Shown: positions 22,324-33,592, numbered from the stretch's first letter. The stretch: 64,000 nt of DNA from Microglena sp. YARC (GCA_022414725.1 CM039463.1:81504808-81568807); one strand, 5' to 3'. Translations and numbers: made by a program. The notes: generated by a model from the letters alone, not told the origin.

Positions 22324-22900
22324 GCCAGAAGAACAGGGTCAGATTCTATAGTGGGCCTGCTTGGTTAAGCCGATCGGCAGCACTACCTAGCACGCGGCTT
22401 GTGCCTGTCATCCAGGCCGGCCACGCAGCTCTCCCGCGTGCCTTGTTGTTATAGTGCGACTAATACGTCGTCTCTAGAGTGGCAAAGAGCGCCTAGGTAT
22501 GAGTCCCTGCTGGGCTCTGCACCGGCTGCTGCTCAGTGCCGTTGCCAGCTATGGCCACGTGGACAGCTATGCAATACCATCTGTGCTGCCTGTCATCTCC
22601 TTCTTCATCGCGCTACGGCGGCGATTTCCTATCTTCTTCTATTATCGTGTAACAATTTAGCCTGACCGGTCAGTGTCTGCATTCCTACTGCCTCCATTTA
22701 AAAACTTGTAACACGTCATTCTACTGGTATATGCCTTATGCGCAGTGGTTAGCATAATGGGCCCATGACCTGTGATAATAATACTCGATGTTTACTATAA
22801 CAAGTGGGCGCTAGTACATGTAGGCTAGTAAAACAAGGCCAGGTTGTATAGTGGGCCTCCTGGGATAAGGCGACAGGTAGCACTAGCTAGCTCGCATACC
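22324..22900 (+). repeat. Pair of direct dispersed repeats
   Basis: 'TATAGTGGGCCT' followed by a variant of 'GG.TAAG.CGA..GGCAGCACTA' occurs at about 22352-22390 and again at about 22840-22880. The intervening 450 bases show no gene. Confidence 0.5.
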
Positions 22901-22919
22901 GATAGTTTCTGTTTTCACA

Positions 22920-23165
22920 TCTAGCATCGATCTCTGTCTGAATCTTGATCTTGATCTTGATCTGTTTGGTTGCTCTCCCGTGCCCTCTCTCCGTTCTTTG
23001 GCTTTATGGTTTTTTGCTAGATAGGCTAAGGACTCTCTTAGCTTTTCTCCGCTGGTTTTTCTCTTTCGCATTTCCACAGTTCCACACGCATCTTATCTTG
23101 TTTATAGTTCTATCTGCTTAGGCTGTTAAGTGTCCTTTCTTAGCGGCGCTTTTCCTTGTGACGTT
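22920..23165 (-). repeat. Dispersed repeat, inverted partner of about 28380-28560
   Basis: In reverse complement, 'AAGAAAGGACACTTAACA' and flanking words match 28465-28490 on the plus strand, together with 'CACAAGGAAAAGC'. No coding potential is visible; the element type is unknown. Confidence 0.55.
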
Positions 23166-24240
23166 GTGGCTGACGGTTTGTAACTTTCTTGCAGCTTCCC
23201 CCCACGATTCCCTGTTTTTAGCCACGGCGAGGCCAATATTTGGAGGTGCTGGTTCAGCCGTAACTCGGACTTATGTTGCGATGCTTCACCACGACGTTCT
23301 TAACTGACGATCTACCAAAAAAGTCCTAGTTACGATTGAACAGCATCGACCTCTGGACAAATCTGGCCCTAGCTACCGCCCCCTGGGCCAGATAACCGAC
23401 CTTTGCAACCGACCTTCGTTTCGGGGCACTGGAAGTTGACCCCCACGATTGTTGGCAAAAATCTTCCCTCTCGGGAACATGAGATCTCAGCTCGATGCAT
23501 TTGTCCAGCGAAATCGAAGATTGCCACATGATTGCCGCCAGAAAATAATGTGCATGTGTGCGACACCACTCCGTAGGGAAGCCACGTGCCCAGGGTAGTA
23601 GCGTGCCCCCCCCCCCCCCCATTCGTTCAGTTCTTTCCAAATTGGCTCTATTTAAAGCCCATACTTGCATGCTCTGGTTGCGAAGCGCGCCTCAGAAGAT
23701 CTTTCAGGGCTGCACAAGTTGCGAGCCAATAAGTTCAGTTTGGGCCCGGACCTCGGCCACTCAAATTAATATGAACATACACTCCAGAACCGGACAAAAT
23801 TGCCGTGCATTCGGGAGGCTACAACTTGGTGAACGGGTGCACCCGCCCGCGGGTGCCCAAGAAGCTGCGGGGGCTACGGACCAGGGCTGCGAGCTGCAAG
23901 CTACGGTTGCTGAGATCGCTGCCTGTGCGCGGAGCAATAGTCGTGCCGTGGGCGTGTAACGGCGGGCTGCGCTCTTCTGCATGTCTATCGGGAGGTTATG
24001 CCCGGTTATGTCTGTGTCGAGGTTACTTCAGCAACCTCGGGCGGTCCGCGGCTGTTTCTTTCCGGGGGCTGTGTCTCCCAATTGGTCGTTATTCGGTTCG
24101 AACTCGGTTGCAAGTTGCCTGAGACCTGGCACAGAGTTGGTTGCTAATCCGTTGCTCATTATCGGTTGCAAACGGGGCCCGCCGAATCGAATTTTAGGCC
24201 ACCAGAGGGAAGTGACAGCTGTAGCTTCCTTGCAACGACC
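23166..24240. other. Gene-free stretch upstream of the pherophorin gene
   Basis: It contains a C-run (about 23607-23622) and GC-rich unique sequence with short frames on both strands but no recognisable domain. The last part is presumably promoter and upstream regulatory sequence for the gene starting at 24369. Confidence 0.5.
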
Positions 24241-24253
24241 TCTTGATCGCGGC

Positions 24254-24262
24254 ATATATATT
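24254..24262 (+). promoter_or_regulatory. TATA-like box of the pherophorin gene
   Basis: ATATATATT lies 107 bases before the ATG, in a context free of other coding signal. Confidence 0.5.
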
Positions 24263-24368
24263 GGCCCACGCCCTTACAACTACAGTCGGCCTCGTTCGCT
24301 GTCGTGATCCCATCAATCCCCATCAATCATTTTCAACCAACAGTTTTACTCCAAGCCGCATCCAAGCC

Positions 24369-26505
24369 ATGCACTCTCGCACTATCTTTAGCTTTCTAGC
24401 GGTGGCCCTTATCTTCGGGATAGGTAGGCTGATTCGCTGGAATGGCGCAGTGTGTTTGCTGCAATGGGCAATGAATAACGAATTCCTTTATGCTTAGTCT
24501 TTTGGGGCCAATGTCCTCCTGCCACCCAATGACAGAATAGCTAACTGGTGTGACTTCGAACTCTGCCTCTGTAGCCGAAGGCCATCGCTACGCAGTACCA
24601 AGGACCGCGTTTCCTTTCGAGGGATGCTACCAGATGATTGACCGCAAGCAAAGCTACCAGTGAGTCAGACCAGAGCATGGATAAATTCATCGCGCTTAGT
24701 CAAGGGACGTGAAGATGAGTTTGAAATGGCTGGCCGAGTTAGCTGTGTGAGACTATCGGCCATTTTCTCGCCGTCTATTTGCTTGCTTTCAATTGCCGAG
24801 CCATATAATCGGCTGCATTTGTACCCATTTTGCGACTCCCCCCTCACAAGTCCACTGATGCAGATGCCCACCTGATCATATTCTGCAGCCACGGTTCCAG
24901 GCGTCCCATTTCTTGTTGCTTGTGCTGACCTTCATGTCTGCGTTTCGCTCGCAGGGCAGTGCTTGAGAGCTATGTCGAGCAGGAGGAATCGGCAGAGATG
25001 TGCTACAAGATCGTCTTGATAAACACTACTCTCTGCGACATTGGCAACAAATATCCTGACAACGAGACGCGATGCTGCGATACCGACTTCGACAAGATGA
25101 AGTTTTGGCCAAGTGAGTTAAACCCCTTAGTTGACTGTAGGTCGCCTTGAATGACTTCCATGTTTGGTCAACATACCCCTAAACCCATCAACACCGCCAA
25201 AAACACGTGGTACATGATATATGCAACCTTCCCCTCGAACTTATTGTGTTGTCTGGGGGTGCTAAGGTTGTACACTGGCCATACTGGGCCCTCTTTCGCT
25301 AACGCATAGTAACCACCCAATACTCAGTGTTCCCTGAGACATGCACTGTTGATCTACATTCGCTATTGATCTACATTCACAAGGCAAAGCCAAATGTATT
25401 ATTCCCCTAATTGTAACTCAAGACACAACCTCGATCTGTGATTCTGGCATGCACACCCTATTCTAACAGTCGGTCTGCCTGCTCATGCTTACAGACCAAG
25501 ATTGCCGCGGCTCTATCAACAAGGTGACTTACCAGAGAAAGTCAGACCCTGAGCCTGTCATGAGGGCATGGAATCAGCAGGTATGCATGATGAATCTTGT
25601 ACCGGTATACAGAGCATAGTGATTGTTGTTGATGTCACCAACAAAGTGAAGATCTGCTTGGACTTGTGCTCTGTCACCTACAAAAACATGTCCATGCGTT
25701 TCCATGTGATAACCCCCCCCCCGCAAGGCTTTCTCTCTCACTTAGGACTGTCAGGCTTTCTACCATTTCCATTAACAGGTTCTTCCTTAAACTATCGGCA
25801 CTCATAACTAGGGAACGGCAATATGATACCATATGATGCCAGCAGTCTGATTAGGCTAATGTTACCATGAAAATACGGTATCATATGGTGCAAGTTGTGT
25901 GATATCATAATCGCCTTTGGTCAACATTTAATATGCCAGTCCCTTCATGCAACTCTTTGTCTCAAGCTGTGGACTGCTCCTAAACTGCAACACCACACAT
26001 TTGCCTGCAGTCTGCGTTTTCCAACACTTCACTAGGTACATTGTCCTCCGCTAAATGCTTATTAAATTTCATTGAATCCATCTTCTGCCTTTTCCTTCAG
26101 ACCATGCCTCCCCAGACTGTTAAATCATGGACCAAGAGCTGGATGTTTCAGTCAGAGAAGAACCCCGCCAACAAGCAATTCGAGCCACAGTGGGTGTACA
26201 AGATTGAGAACATGCAGTGGACCAGGGAGGATGCAGATGAGGCAAGAATCTGTATCACAATTGGAGGGCCATGCCCCACCATGAAGAAGTTTGCATACAA
26301 TGGCAAGGAGCTTGAGTGGTTGTTGTATGATAAGAAGGCTGATAACTATGAGTGCTGTGTCCCTGGTATCACGAAAGTCGTCACCACGCCTGTTTTCGAG
26401 GTGAACACTTCTCTTCCTTGCCCTAGCCCTTGGGTTGTTAACTACACAGAGGTTTGCCATGTTGAGCCTCTTACAGTGCTGCCAGACTTTGGAGCTGCTA
26501 GATAG
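24369..26505 (+). CDS. Pherophorin-domain secreted protein (5 exons)
   Basis: Exons, joined by matching splice sites and phase: 24369-24423, 24575-24659, 24955-25112, 25495-25580 and 26101-26505 (TAG). The product is 262 residues. Residues 1-19 form a hydrophobic signal peptide. Residues about 30-245 match the pherophorin pattern: 'FPFEGCYQ', paired cysteines in 'CYKIVL' and 'TRCCDTDFDKMKF', 'DCRGSINKVTY', then 'ARICITIGGPCPTMKK' and 'YECCVPG'. In volvocine algae such proteins are extracellular-matrix or cell-wall glycoproteins. This one is a single domain with no hydroxyproline-type Ser-Pro rod, so it could be a soluble matrix or signalling form. Introns are 151-520 bp with GTGAGT/GTAGGC/GTATGC donors; intron 4 holds a MITE. 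No TGTAA signal was seen within about 260 bases of the stop; AAATAAATA lies near 26763. Confidence 0.85.
25808..25925 (+). mobile_element. MITE-like element, copy 1 (pherophorin intron 4)
   Basis: About 118 bp beginning TAGGGAACGGCAA and containing two ATACCATATGAT-type palindromes. It matches 63356-63475 in reverse complement across its length, including 'AGTCTGATTAGGCTAA' against 'GCCTGACTAGGCTAA'. It is non-coding; the transposase source is unknown. Confidence 0.7.
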
Positions 26506-27840
26506 ATGGGGATTTGCCATTTCATAAGCTGTAGTGAATAGCTGGTGCCAAGAGGCACATTGAATAGCTTGACATTGTTTATTGTATCTTTAGAGTGCAT
26601 CACAATGTGAGTTTACCATTGTGCACACAGTCTGCCCTCGTTGCCCATTGACAATTTATCGCTCCCACCAAGCTGGCCGCATACTGCCAAGAACAAGGGA
26701 AGGCTACAGGGCAGATAGAAGCTGATTGGTGCAAGGTCTGATCAATTCATTCACCATTTCACAAATAAATATTCTTTTAGGTCGTTTACTCATTCATTTG
26801 TTTCAGTTATGCTGCCCATGCGCACGTCACTAGTTTTCGCTTTAGTGCGATTGGCCACCAATGGCCTCCTTCACAACGTTGCAAAGGATTTACTTGAACT
26901 TGCTGCTAGGACACGAACATGGTAAAATTCCTCCAGGCAGCAGTTGGCAGCTTACCACGTTCAAAACTCGTGTGATATTTATCTCGAGATTTCTTGCCTT
27001 AAAAAGTGGGAGAGGTATCGAGGCTATGAGGCATGCTTACACTAGGGCTGTTCAGAATGTTGTGTTGTTTAGTACGCAACGTGGGCAGGGCGTTGTTTAT
27101 ACAATTGATTGCGTCTCAGACAGCAGAGCCGGGGGTCCTCCCGAAGTCATGGACTTGGAACTTGAGGTACTCTGAATGTAACGCATCATGTCTCAATCGC
27201 AGATTATGGAGGGTCTGCACATCTGCTACGTTGACTTTGGCAAGAAACTTACATGTTGGCATATGAAAATTAGAAATTCTCATGGGACTGTTCGAGACGT
27301 ACATAATAAGTTATAACATGAACTTGGTAAAATTATACGACTGCTCCAGCCAGCAATTTGGCTGCTTGCCATCTTCGGCAGTAAAATAAATTTCCATTAT
27401 TAGATACTAGATCCAATCTCTTCAAATGTTCATGGATACATTATACACATAGTTACATTGAAAACGTAGATTTTGGAGGACCCTTGAAAATTGGAATACA
27501 GGCAGACACTAATGTGGAGCTCAATGTTATTCCTCCGGGCAGTCCCGTATCACTGACTAAAATTATCAGGCTGACCCCATGCCCCAAATGTGTAGAGCTT
27601 GTTGACAGGATTTAGAATCTGGTCTTCTTCTTTTTTTGCCCAGTAGGTAGAAAGTTATGGGCCTCCAAAGTTTGGGGGGGTGGGTGGGTGGTGAGGAGAA
27701 AAACTGTAATTTAAGAAAAAATGGGTACTTTTCAAGATATTTTCTCATAGCCCACAGAATGACATGGGAGTGTAACTGGGGTGTTCCTCTTCTAAACAAA
27801 CAGTCTCCATTGGTGCTAATAGTGCCCCCACCCCCCAAGC
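26506..27840. other. Gene-poor stretch 3' of the pherophorin gene
   Basis: 26506-26800 is the probable 3' UTR and downstream region. 26861-27175 holds a 104-codon ATG frame starting 'MASFTTLQRIYLNLLLG' that I do not recognise; it may be chance. 27320-27388 carries a copy of the dispersed hairpin motif. 27560-27840 has G-rich and C-rich tracts and short words shared with 43150-43480 ('ATGGCCTCCAA', 'AGAATGACAT'). Confidence 0.45.
27320..27388 (+). repeat. Dispersed hairpin motif, copy 2
   Basis: 'CCAGCCAGCAATTTGGCTGC' then 'CTTCGGCAGTAAAA', matching 19162-19220 and 58648-58710. Two potential small stem-loops (CAGCCA...TGGCTG and TGCC...GGCA) are conserved. Confidence 0.6.
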
Positions 27841-27851
27841 TAACCCCCCTT

Positions 27852-28226
27852 CAGCTGGACAGTTTTATAGCAGTGAGGGTTTGGGCAACATACCCCTCAG
27901 AACCTGGTCCAGGAGGTGACCTCCAAAAAAGCGTACGAAAGAGCAAATAAAAGGCTTGACAACAAGCAATGCGAATTATGGTATTTCTTTTACCGTGTAC
28001 CGTACGATATATCGTACGGTATCTTTGGGATCCATCGTGAGAGAGAGAGGATATAGTTACATACTCAGCAAAAATCAATGCCGAGACTGAACAGCGTCGA
28101 GGCAGCTGGACAGTTTTATAACAGTGAGGGTTTGGGCAACATACCCCTCAGAACCTGGTCCAGGAGGTGACCTCCAAAAAAGCGTACGAAAGAGCAAAAA
28201 AAAGGCTTGACAACAAGCAATGCGAA
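27852..28226 (+). repeat. Direct repeat pair, about 124 bp, period 251
   Basis: 27852-27975 and 28103-28226 are nearly identical (for example GCAACATACCCCTCAGAACC in both). The 127-bp spacer holds a perfect 24-bp palindrome at 27998-28021, TACCGTACGATA and its reverse complement. This could be a duplication or two terminal repeats of a small element. Confidence 0.75.
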
Positions 28227-28379
28227 CTACCAAGGCAAAGAGAAACTAGCGAATTAAGAGCATATTGTAGAAGGGCTGAGAGTTGCCGAGGCCTAAAAAG
28301 CGAGATTCTACAAGAAGACGTGAAGGACAAAAGGCACAGGAAAATCACCAAACAAACAAGGAGAGAGGCATAGAGCTCT

Positions 28380-28760
28380 AAAAAGGCGGCCTTAACACTC
28401 CCTATCTAAAGGCAAACACAAGGCCAAGCCGTCAGCCAAAACGCCACAAGGAAAAGCACAGCTAAGAAAGGACACTTAACAACCTAAGCAGAACTACTAA
28501 CACGATAAAAAGCGTGAGGAAAAGCGAAAGACCAAGACCAGCGGGGAAAAGCTAAGAGAGTCCAAAGCCTAGCTGTCAAGAAACCATCAAGCTTAAGGAC
28601 GGAGAGAGGGCACAGGAGAGCAGCCAAACAGGTCAAGAGCCAAACGGAGACTCGAGAAGTGAAAACATAAGCTACCCCCCATCCATCACCTACACCGCCA
28701 GAAACAAGACGGTTGCTACAAAGGGACAAGAACAAATCCAAGCTAGTCATCCAGGCTGTC
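28380..28760 (+). repeat. Dispersed repeat, inverted partner of 22920-23165
   Basis: Shares AAGAAAGGACACTTAACA and flanking words with the reverse complement of 23090-23165. A-rich, non-coding. Confidence 0.55.
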
Positions 28761-28939
28761 AGGGAGGATCAGGGGACGTCGGTATTTAGTACTTCTTTGA
28801 GGGTTGTTTGAAACAAAGAAAATCCTGTTTGAATTGTTCGTTTGATTCATTCTTAGATTCAATCGGAGATAACCTTGATTCAATCGATCTTTGTTTCCTG
28901 TTTGAATCAGTCGGCCATCAAACCTACCGATTGAGATCC

Positions 28940-29180
28940 GTTTGAAACAAGGTTGGTTGTTTCAAACATGACTCAAACCATGTTCAAATAGATCTTAATC
29001 AAGCCGTCATCAACGTGCCCCTTGAAAAAGGTTTGAAACAAGGTTGGTTGTTTCAAACATGACTCAAACCATGTTCAAATAGATCTTAATCAAGCCGTCA
29101 TCAACGTGCCCCTTGAAAAAGGTTTGAAACAAGGTTGGTTGTTTCAAACATGACTCAAATGATGTTCAAATAGATCTGTT
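28940..29180 (+). repeat. 91-bp tandem repeat, about 2.6 copies
   Basis: Copies start at 28940, 29031 and 29122, each opening GTTTGAAACAAGGTTGGTTG. Each unit contains the inverted pair GTTTGAAAC/GTTTCAAAC around GGTTGG. Related TTGATTCAAA words occur at 40400-40555. Confidence 0.85.
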
Positions 29181-29373
29181 TTTTCGTAAAGCAATGCAAG
29201 CACTGAAGACTGAGGGCGCATATTTGGACAGCAGGACTCTTCGATCTTTGTTACAGAAATTGAAAGCACCATAATGAATGAATCCTTAGATAGTTAAACA
29301 TGATAGTAATTAGTGATTGAAGAGCTATATATATATGCTACTAAGGAAGTGCAGTTGGCCACGAAGTAGTTCC

Positions 29374-30340
29374 TCAGGTACGAATTGACGAAACTCCAGC
29401 ATGCTGTGCTTCTTGTTCATCAACGACATCGTCTTCAGCCTCAAGGTCATCAGCATCCAGGCGTTCTGACGCGAGACCAGTCGCAAGAGTGAGACCTGCA
29501 GACAAATGTTCGTTGATGAGCGTTAGTTGAGATACATTGGCAGCAATGCGCATTCTTCCGACTTTCAAATAGCAGCCATGGTTCAAACCAAATTCGCTAT
29601 CTGAATGCGCACCTGTTTTGCACCTCGAGCATTGGAACTCTTGCGGCTCCATGATGAGCTGGACGATAGGTCGACTTGCTGCAGCTGCCTTAATGCCTGC
29701 GGAACAACTCGAAAAAGCAAGTCAGTCAAAGTCGAGACAAATTCTGGTCAAGTAAGGCACCACTTGACGAGACGCAAAACGCAGTACCTTAACCGCACGC
29801 GCGGGGGCGGAGAAGCAGGTCGCTACAGTCTTGGGTTGAAGCACAACAATTCCCAAAGCAAAGTACCGCGGAAGCAAAGTGCTCGCGCGTGTAGGTATTG
29901 ACGGATCTCAGAAGTAATTCGGGAATGGCTGAAGCTATGAAAGCAAGCTCAGTCCAAGTTAATTCAAGGAAAGCAGGCAGCATGTCGCTATCTGACTGCG
30001 CACCTGTTTCACACCTCGAGCATTGGAACTCTTGCGGCTCCATGATAGGTCATTTTGCTGCAGCTGCCTTAATGCCTGCGACACAACTCTGGTCAAGTAA
30101 GGCACCACTTGACGAAACGAAAAATGCAGTACCTTAACCGCACGCGCCGGCGTGGGCGGAGAAGAAGGTCGCTACAGTCTTGAGTTGAAGCACAACCATT
30201 CCCAAAGCAAAGTGCCGCGGAAGCAAAGTGCTCGCGCATGTAGGTATTGACGGATCTAGGAAGCAATTCGGGAATGGCTGAAGCTATGAATAGATCAGTC
30301 CAAGTTAATTCAAGGAAAGCAGGCAGCATGGTGCGCTATT
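29374..30340 (-). repeat. Tandem duplication, about 391-bp unit, with partial ORF
   Basis: Units run 29593-29983 and 29984-30330, with a third fragment near 30455-30505. On the minus strand each unit encodes 'MEPQEFQCSRC.TGA.SDS'. In the leftmost place this continues into a 92-codon frame (29652-29374) with an acidic tail ('LDADDLEAEDDVVDEQ'). The CxxC could be half of a zinc finger. I do not recognise the family; it may be a multiplied exon of a transposon or host gene. Confidence 0.5.
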
Positions 30341-30834
30341 CTGCAGGAATATCGCTGAGTCGAGAACCAATTGACGCGCAGTGAACAGTGAAAGCTTGCA
30401 CAGCCGCTAAGTTGAAGCGCTAACCCATTGCGCTGACCAGTTTGAACTGTACAGCATGCAGTACCGCCGTAACCGCACGCGCATGGGCGGAGAAGCAGGT
30501 CGCCATATTTGAATCGGATTCTCGGGGCCTGCGCCTGCGGTGCATGCGGGATCTGCGTCGCAGGACCTAGACAACCCTGATGGGGGTCATGCTAATCAAA
30601 CCTGATGAACAATGGGGGATAATGATCCCGAAACTTCTCATGTACCCAAATATGATTATTCCGATTCTGGAAAACAAAAGATCATAACCAGATTCAAAGG
30701 GACGAGGAAGTTCTGAGCTTAGAGAACTGGTTACACATCCGCGCCTTTCGAACAGCGACCAGTTGGGACCCTGCACACCAGTAGGCTATCCTCCACTATG
30801 ATAATGGTTTCTAAACTTCTCATGTACCTATATA

Positions 30835-30967
30835 TGATTATTTAGATTAGTACACTACACTACACTACACAACAGTACACAACACTATACAACACTACAC
30901 AACACTACACAACACTATAGAACAAGGGGGTTGGGAGGGGGATGGGGGGGGGGGGGGGGGGGGGGGG
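30835..30967. repeat. ACACT/ACAAC microsatellite and long G-run
   Basis: About 70 bases of CACTACACTA-type repeats, then GGGATGGGGG and a G-run of about 21 (30946-30966). Confidence 0.9.
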
Positions 30968-31029
30968 TGGACTGAGCTACTTGAAACACTCACTCATTCA
31001 CTAACTTTGATGTCTGTTTCCACTTGCAG

Positions 31030-32121
31030 CTCGCTCGGAGGATTCGAGGGGAGCGAAACTAGGACTTGGCAAGAAGTTGTGGTGAGTTATGTTTTCATGC
31101 CTGAACCACCCTCATGTAACAACTTAATTAATGCATGTTACTTATCAATAATATCATAATATGGCTTAGCTGAACCTACCCATACTGTAGCCCGATAAGC
31201 GCCCTTGAGGCTGCTTGCTACAGAATGGGCGGGAGATGCGATTTGCCTTGTATGGTATGCCTTAACCACCCTCATGTAACAACTTAATTAATGCATGTTA
31301 CTTATCAATAATATCAGAATATGGCTTAGCTGAACCTACCCATACTGTAGCCCGATAAGCGCCCTTGAGGCTGCTTGCTACAGAATGGGCGGGAGATGCG
31401 ATTTGCCTTGTATGGTATGCCTGAACCACTCTCATGTAACAACTTAATTAATGCATGTTACTTATCAATAATATCATAATATGGCTTAGCTGAACCTACC
31501 CATACTGTAGCCCGATAAGCGCCCTTGAGGCTGCTTGCTACAGAATGGGCGGGAGATGCGATTTGCCTTGTATGGTATGCCTTAACCACCCTCATGTAAC
31601 AACTTAATTAATGCATGTTACTTATGAATAATATCATAATATGGCTTAGCTGAACCTACCCATACTGTAGCCCGATAAGCGCCCTTGAGGCTGCTTGCTA
31701 CAGAATGGGCGGGAGATGCGATTTGCCTTGTATGGTATGCCTGAACCACCCTCATGTAACAACTTAATTAATGCATGTCAGTAATAAAAAATATGGCTTA
31801 GCTGCACCTGCCCATTATGTAGCCGCATAAGCGCCCTTGAGGCTGCTTGCTACAAAATGGGTGGTCAATGCGTTTAGCCATGTATGCATCCACCACCCTC
31901 TGCACACACTTAAGTCACCAACATGATAAGTGCAGCACATTCTAAGCAGCATTATCTTACTCATTCTAATGTTTTTCCCTTGCAGGTCATTCATGAATGC
32001 TGGCTGTTGGGAGCAAGTAAAGGACGAATATGCAGTAGTGGAGCTGCCTGGAAGCTGCCATCATGTGGTGCCAAGCTTAGCCAATGGGATATTAAGGCAT
32101 GTTAGTGCCCTGAATATATAG
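31030..32121 (+). CDS. Possible two-exon fragment of an unrecognised gene
   Basis: Candidate exon 31030-31080 lies between CCACTTGCAG and GTGAGT, and candidate exon 31986-32121 follows CTTTTCCCTTGCAG. Joined in phase 2, the frame stays open through the second exon ('SFMNAGCWEQVKDEYAVVEL' ... 'LANGILRHVSALNI') to a TAG. The 905-bp intron would consist almost wholly of the 160-bp satellite. No family was recognised and no upstream exon was found left of the G-run at 30946, so this may be a chance pairing of good splice sites. Confidence 0.3.
31097..31900 (+). repeat. 160-bp satellite, about 5 copies
   Basis: Units start at 31097, 31258, 31418, 31578 and 31738. The first four are almost identical; the last is diverged. 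Units alternate between CCTGAACCAC and CCTTAACCAC at their starts, suggesting amplification as a 320-bp dimer. Confidence 0.92.
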
Positions 32122-32154
32122 TAGCATGGAGCAGTAATCATAGGGTGACTTTAG

Positions 32155-32247
32155 TTTGGGTTTTGTTTATGAGGGTTTAAAGGTACTGCCTGTCCTTGTT
32201 GACCAGGACAGGCAGTACCTTTAAACCCTCATACAAAAAACCCAAAA
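32155..32247. repeat. Long near-perfect hairpin (about 42-bp arms, 8-nt loop)
   Basis: Left arm 32155-32196 and right arm 32205-32247 are complementary almost throughout, with a one- or two-base slip in the T/A tract; the loop is TGTTGACC. The arms centre on GGTACTGCCTGTCCT and AGGACAGGCAGTACC. It may be a foldback mini-transposon or, if transcribed, a small-RNA precursor. Confidence 0.85.
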
Positions 32248-32439
32248 ATTTAATTTGAAATTTCAAGCACAGCAGTAGATAGGCCTATTATCCCTTCCAC
32301 CACCTTGGACAATAGCCGGGCCTGGTAGTTGACAATATACAGCCTTCTTGTGCGATACCCACGAGAGCACTGTATTGTATTCATCAATTGTGCGATACCC
32401 ACAACGATGAATACTTTCCCGACTCCTGAATTAGACCTA

Positions 32440-32850
32440 ACTTCCAGCCAGCTCCATTAGGTTGTACAGCTTCCAGCCATGGGTTGTACAGCTTCCAGCT
32501 AGCTCCTTAGGTTGTAGAACTTCCAGCCAGCTTCAATAGACTTTTACTTTGTGTGACAGGTTGTACAGCTTCTAGCCAGATCCATTAGTTTGTACAGCTT
32601 CCAGCCAGCTGCATTAGGTTGTACAGCTTCTAGCCAGCTCCATTAGGTTGTAGAGCTTCCAGCCAGCTCCATTAGACTTTCACTTGTGTGGCAGGTTGTA
32701 AAGCTTCCACCCAGCTCCATTAGGTTGTACAGCTTCCAGCCAGCTCCATAAGACTTTCACTTTGTGTGCCAGGTTGTATAGCTTCCAGCCAGCTCCATTA
32801 GGCTGTCTCTCTGTATACTAGGTTGTTGTGTAGCTTCGAGCCAGCTAAGC
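32440..32850 (+). repeat. Minisatellite of the GTTGTACAGCTTCCAGCCAG type
   Basis: About ten variable units of roughly 27-30 bp, with occasional inserts of a TTAGACTTTCACTTGTGTGG block. Non-coding. Confidence 0.85.
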
Positions 32851-32886
32851 CGTCCTCAGCAGGAAAATTAAATATATGATACCAAT

Positions 32887-33269
32887 TATCAGCTAGAAAG
32901 CACTTCGAAGAGTGGAGAGAGATGTATGCAGCGGAGACAGACGCGCCAATCTATACACGGAGACAAGAATAGCGTTACAAGGACAGGCGGATGCCAAAGA
33001 ACACCAGCGGTGGGAGAGGCGGATGCCTGTAACCTGACTAGACCCTAAGTCAGGAATCTTAAGCCAGGCACCGGCTATACAGAGTGTGTCAGTGAGAGAC
33101 CGATGACGCAGTCAACAGGAAGCTGTCACCGTGTCATGAAGGATGACACAGTCTACGGGAAGCTGACACAGTACAGACAGAAACACTGTCTGGGCCGATA
33201 GTTCTAAGGAAGTACATAAGTAGTCACCAAGTCATAAAACGCGTGAGAGCACCGCAATTCATGCTGACA
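32887..33269 (-). repeat. Copia LTR, left copy (3' LTR)
   Basis: On the minus strand it starts TGTCAGCATG and ends AGCTGATA. 383 bp; related to but longer than the 334-bp LTRs at 10759-17655. Confidence 0.93.
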
Positions 33270-33592
33270 CTCCACCTATGACACAGGTGACATACAATAC
33301 TACCTCTCCACCTATGGCACTGGGGACATAGAACTATATGTAACATATATAAAAAAAAAAAAATCAAAGAACTCCGAAAAAATCGAGAGAACTTCAAATG
33401 GAACCCAAAGGGTTATAGGAAGGAATGAAACAAGGCAAAAAATTCTAAAACAATTTGCCAAGCTAGAAAGAGAGGAAAAACTAATATCAAAAATGGGTAA
33501 CAACGGTATAGAAAACCCGATCCGGGAATAGGAACCTAATGCCAAACTTTGATAACGAAAAGAAACTAATATGACCAAATGCAAGGATGACC
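33270..33592 (-). other. Copia 3' untranslated region
   Basis: A-rich on the plus strand and non-coding. Ends before the LTR in the purine motif GTCATAGGTGGAG, preceded by a second similar copy (CCATAGGTGGAG); the same pair precedes LTR 3 of the tandem derivative at about 17275-17321. Confidence 0.7.

Noticed and set aside
31097..31900. Centromeric satellite
   Set aside because: Only about five units and unique flanks; a local array is enough to explain it.
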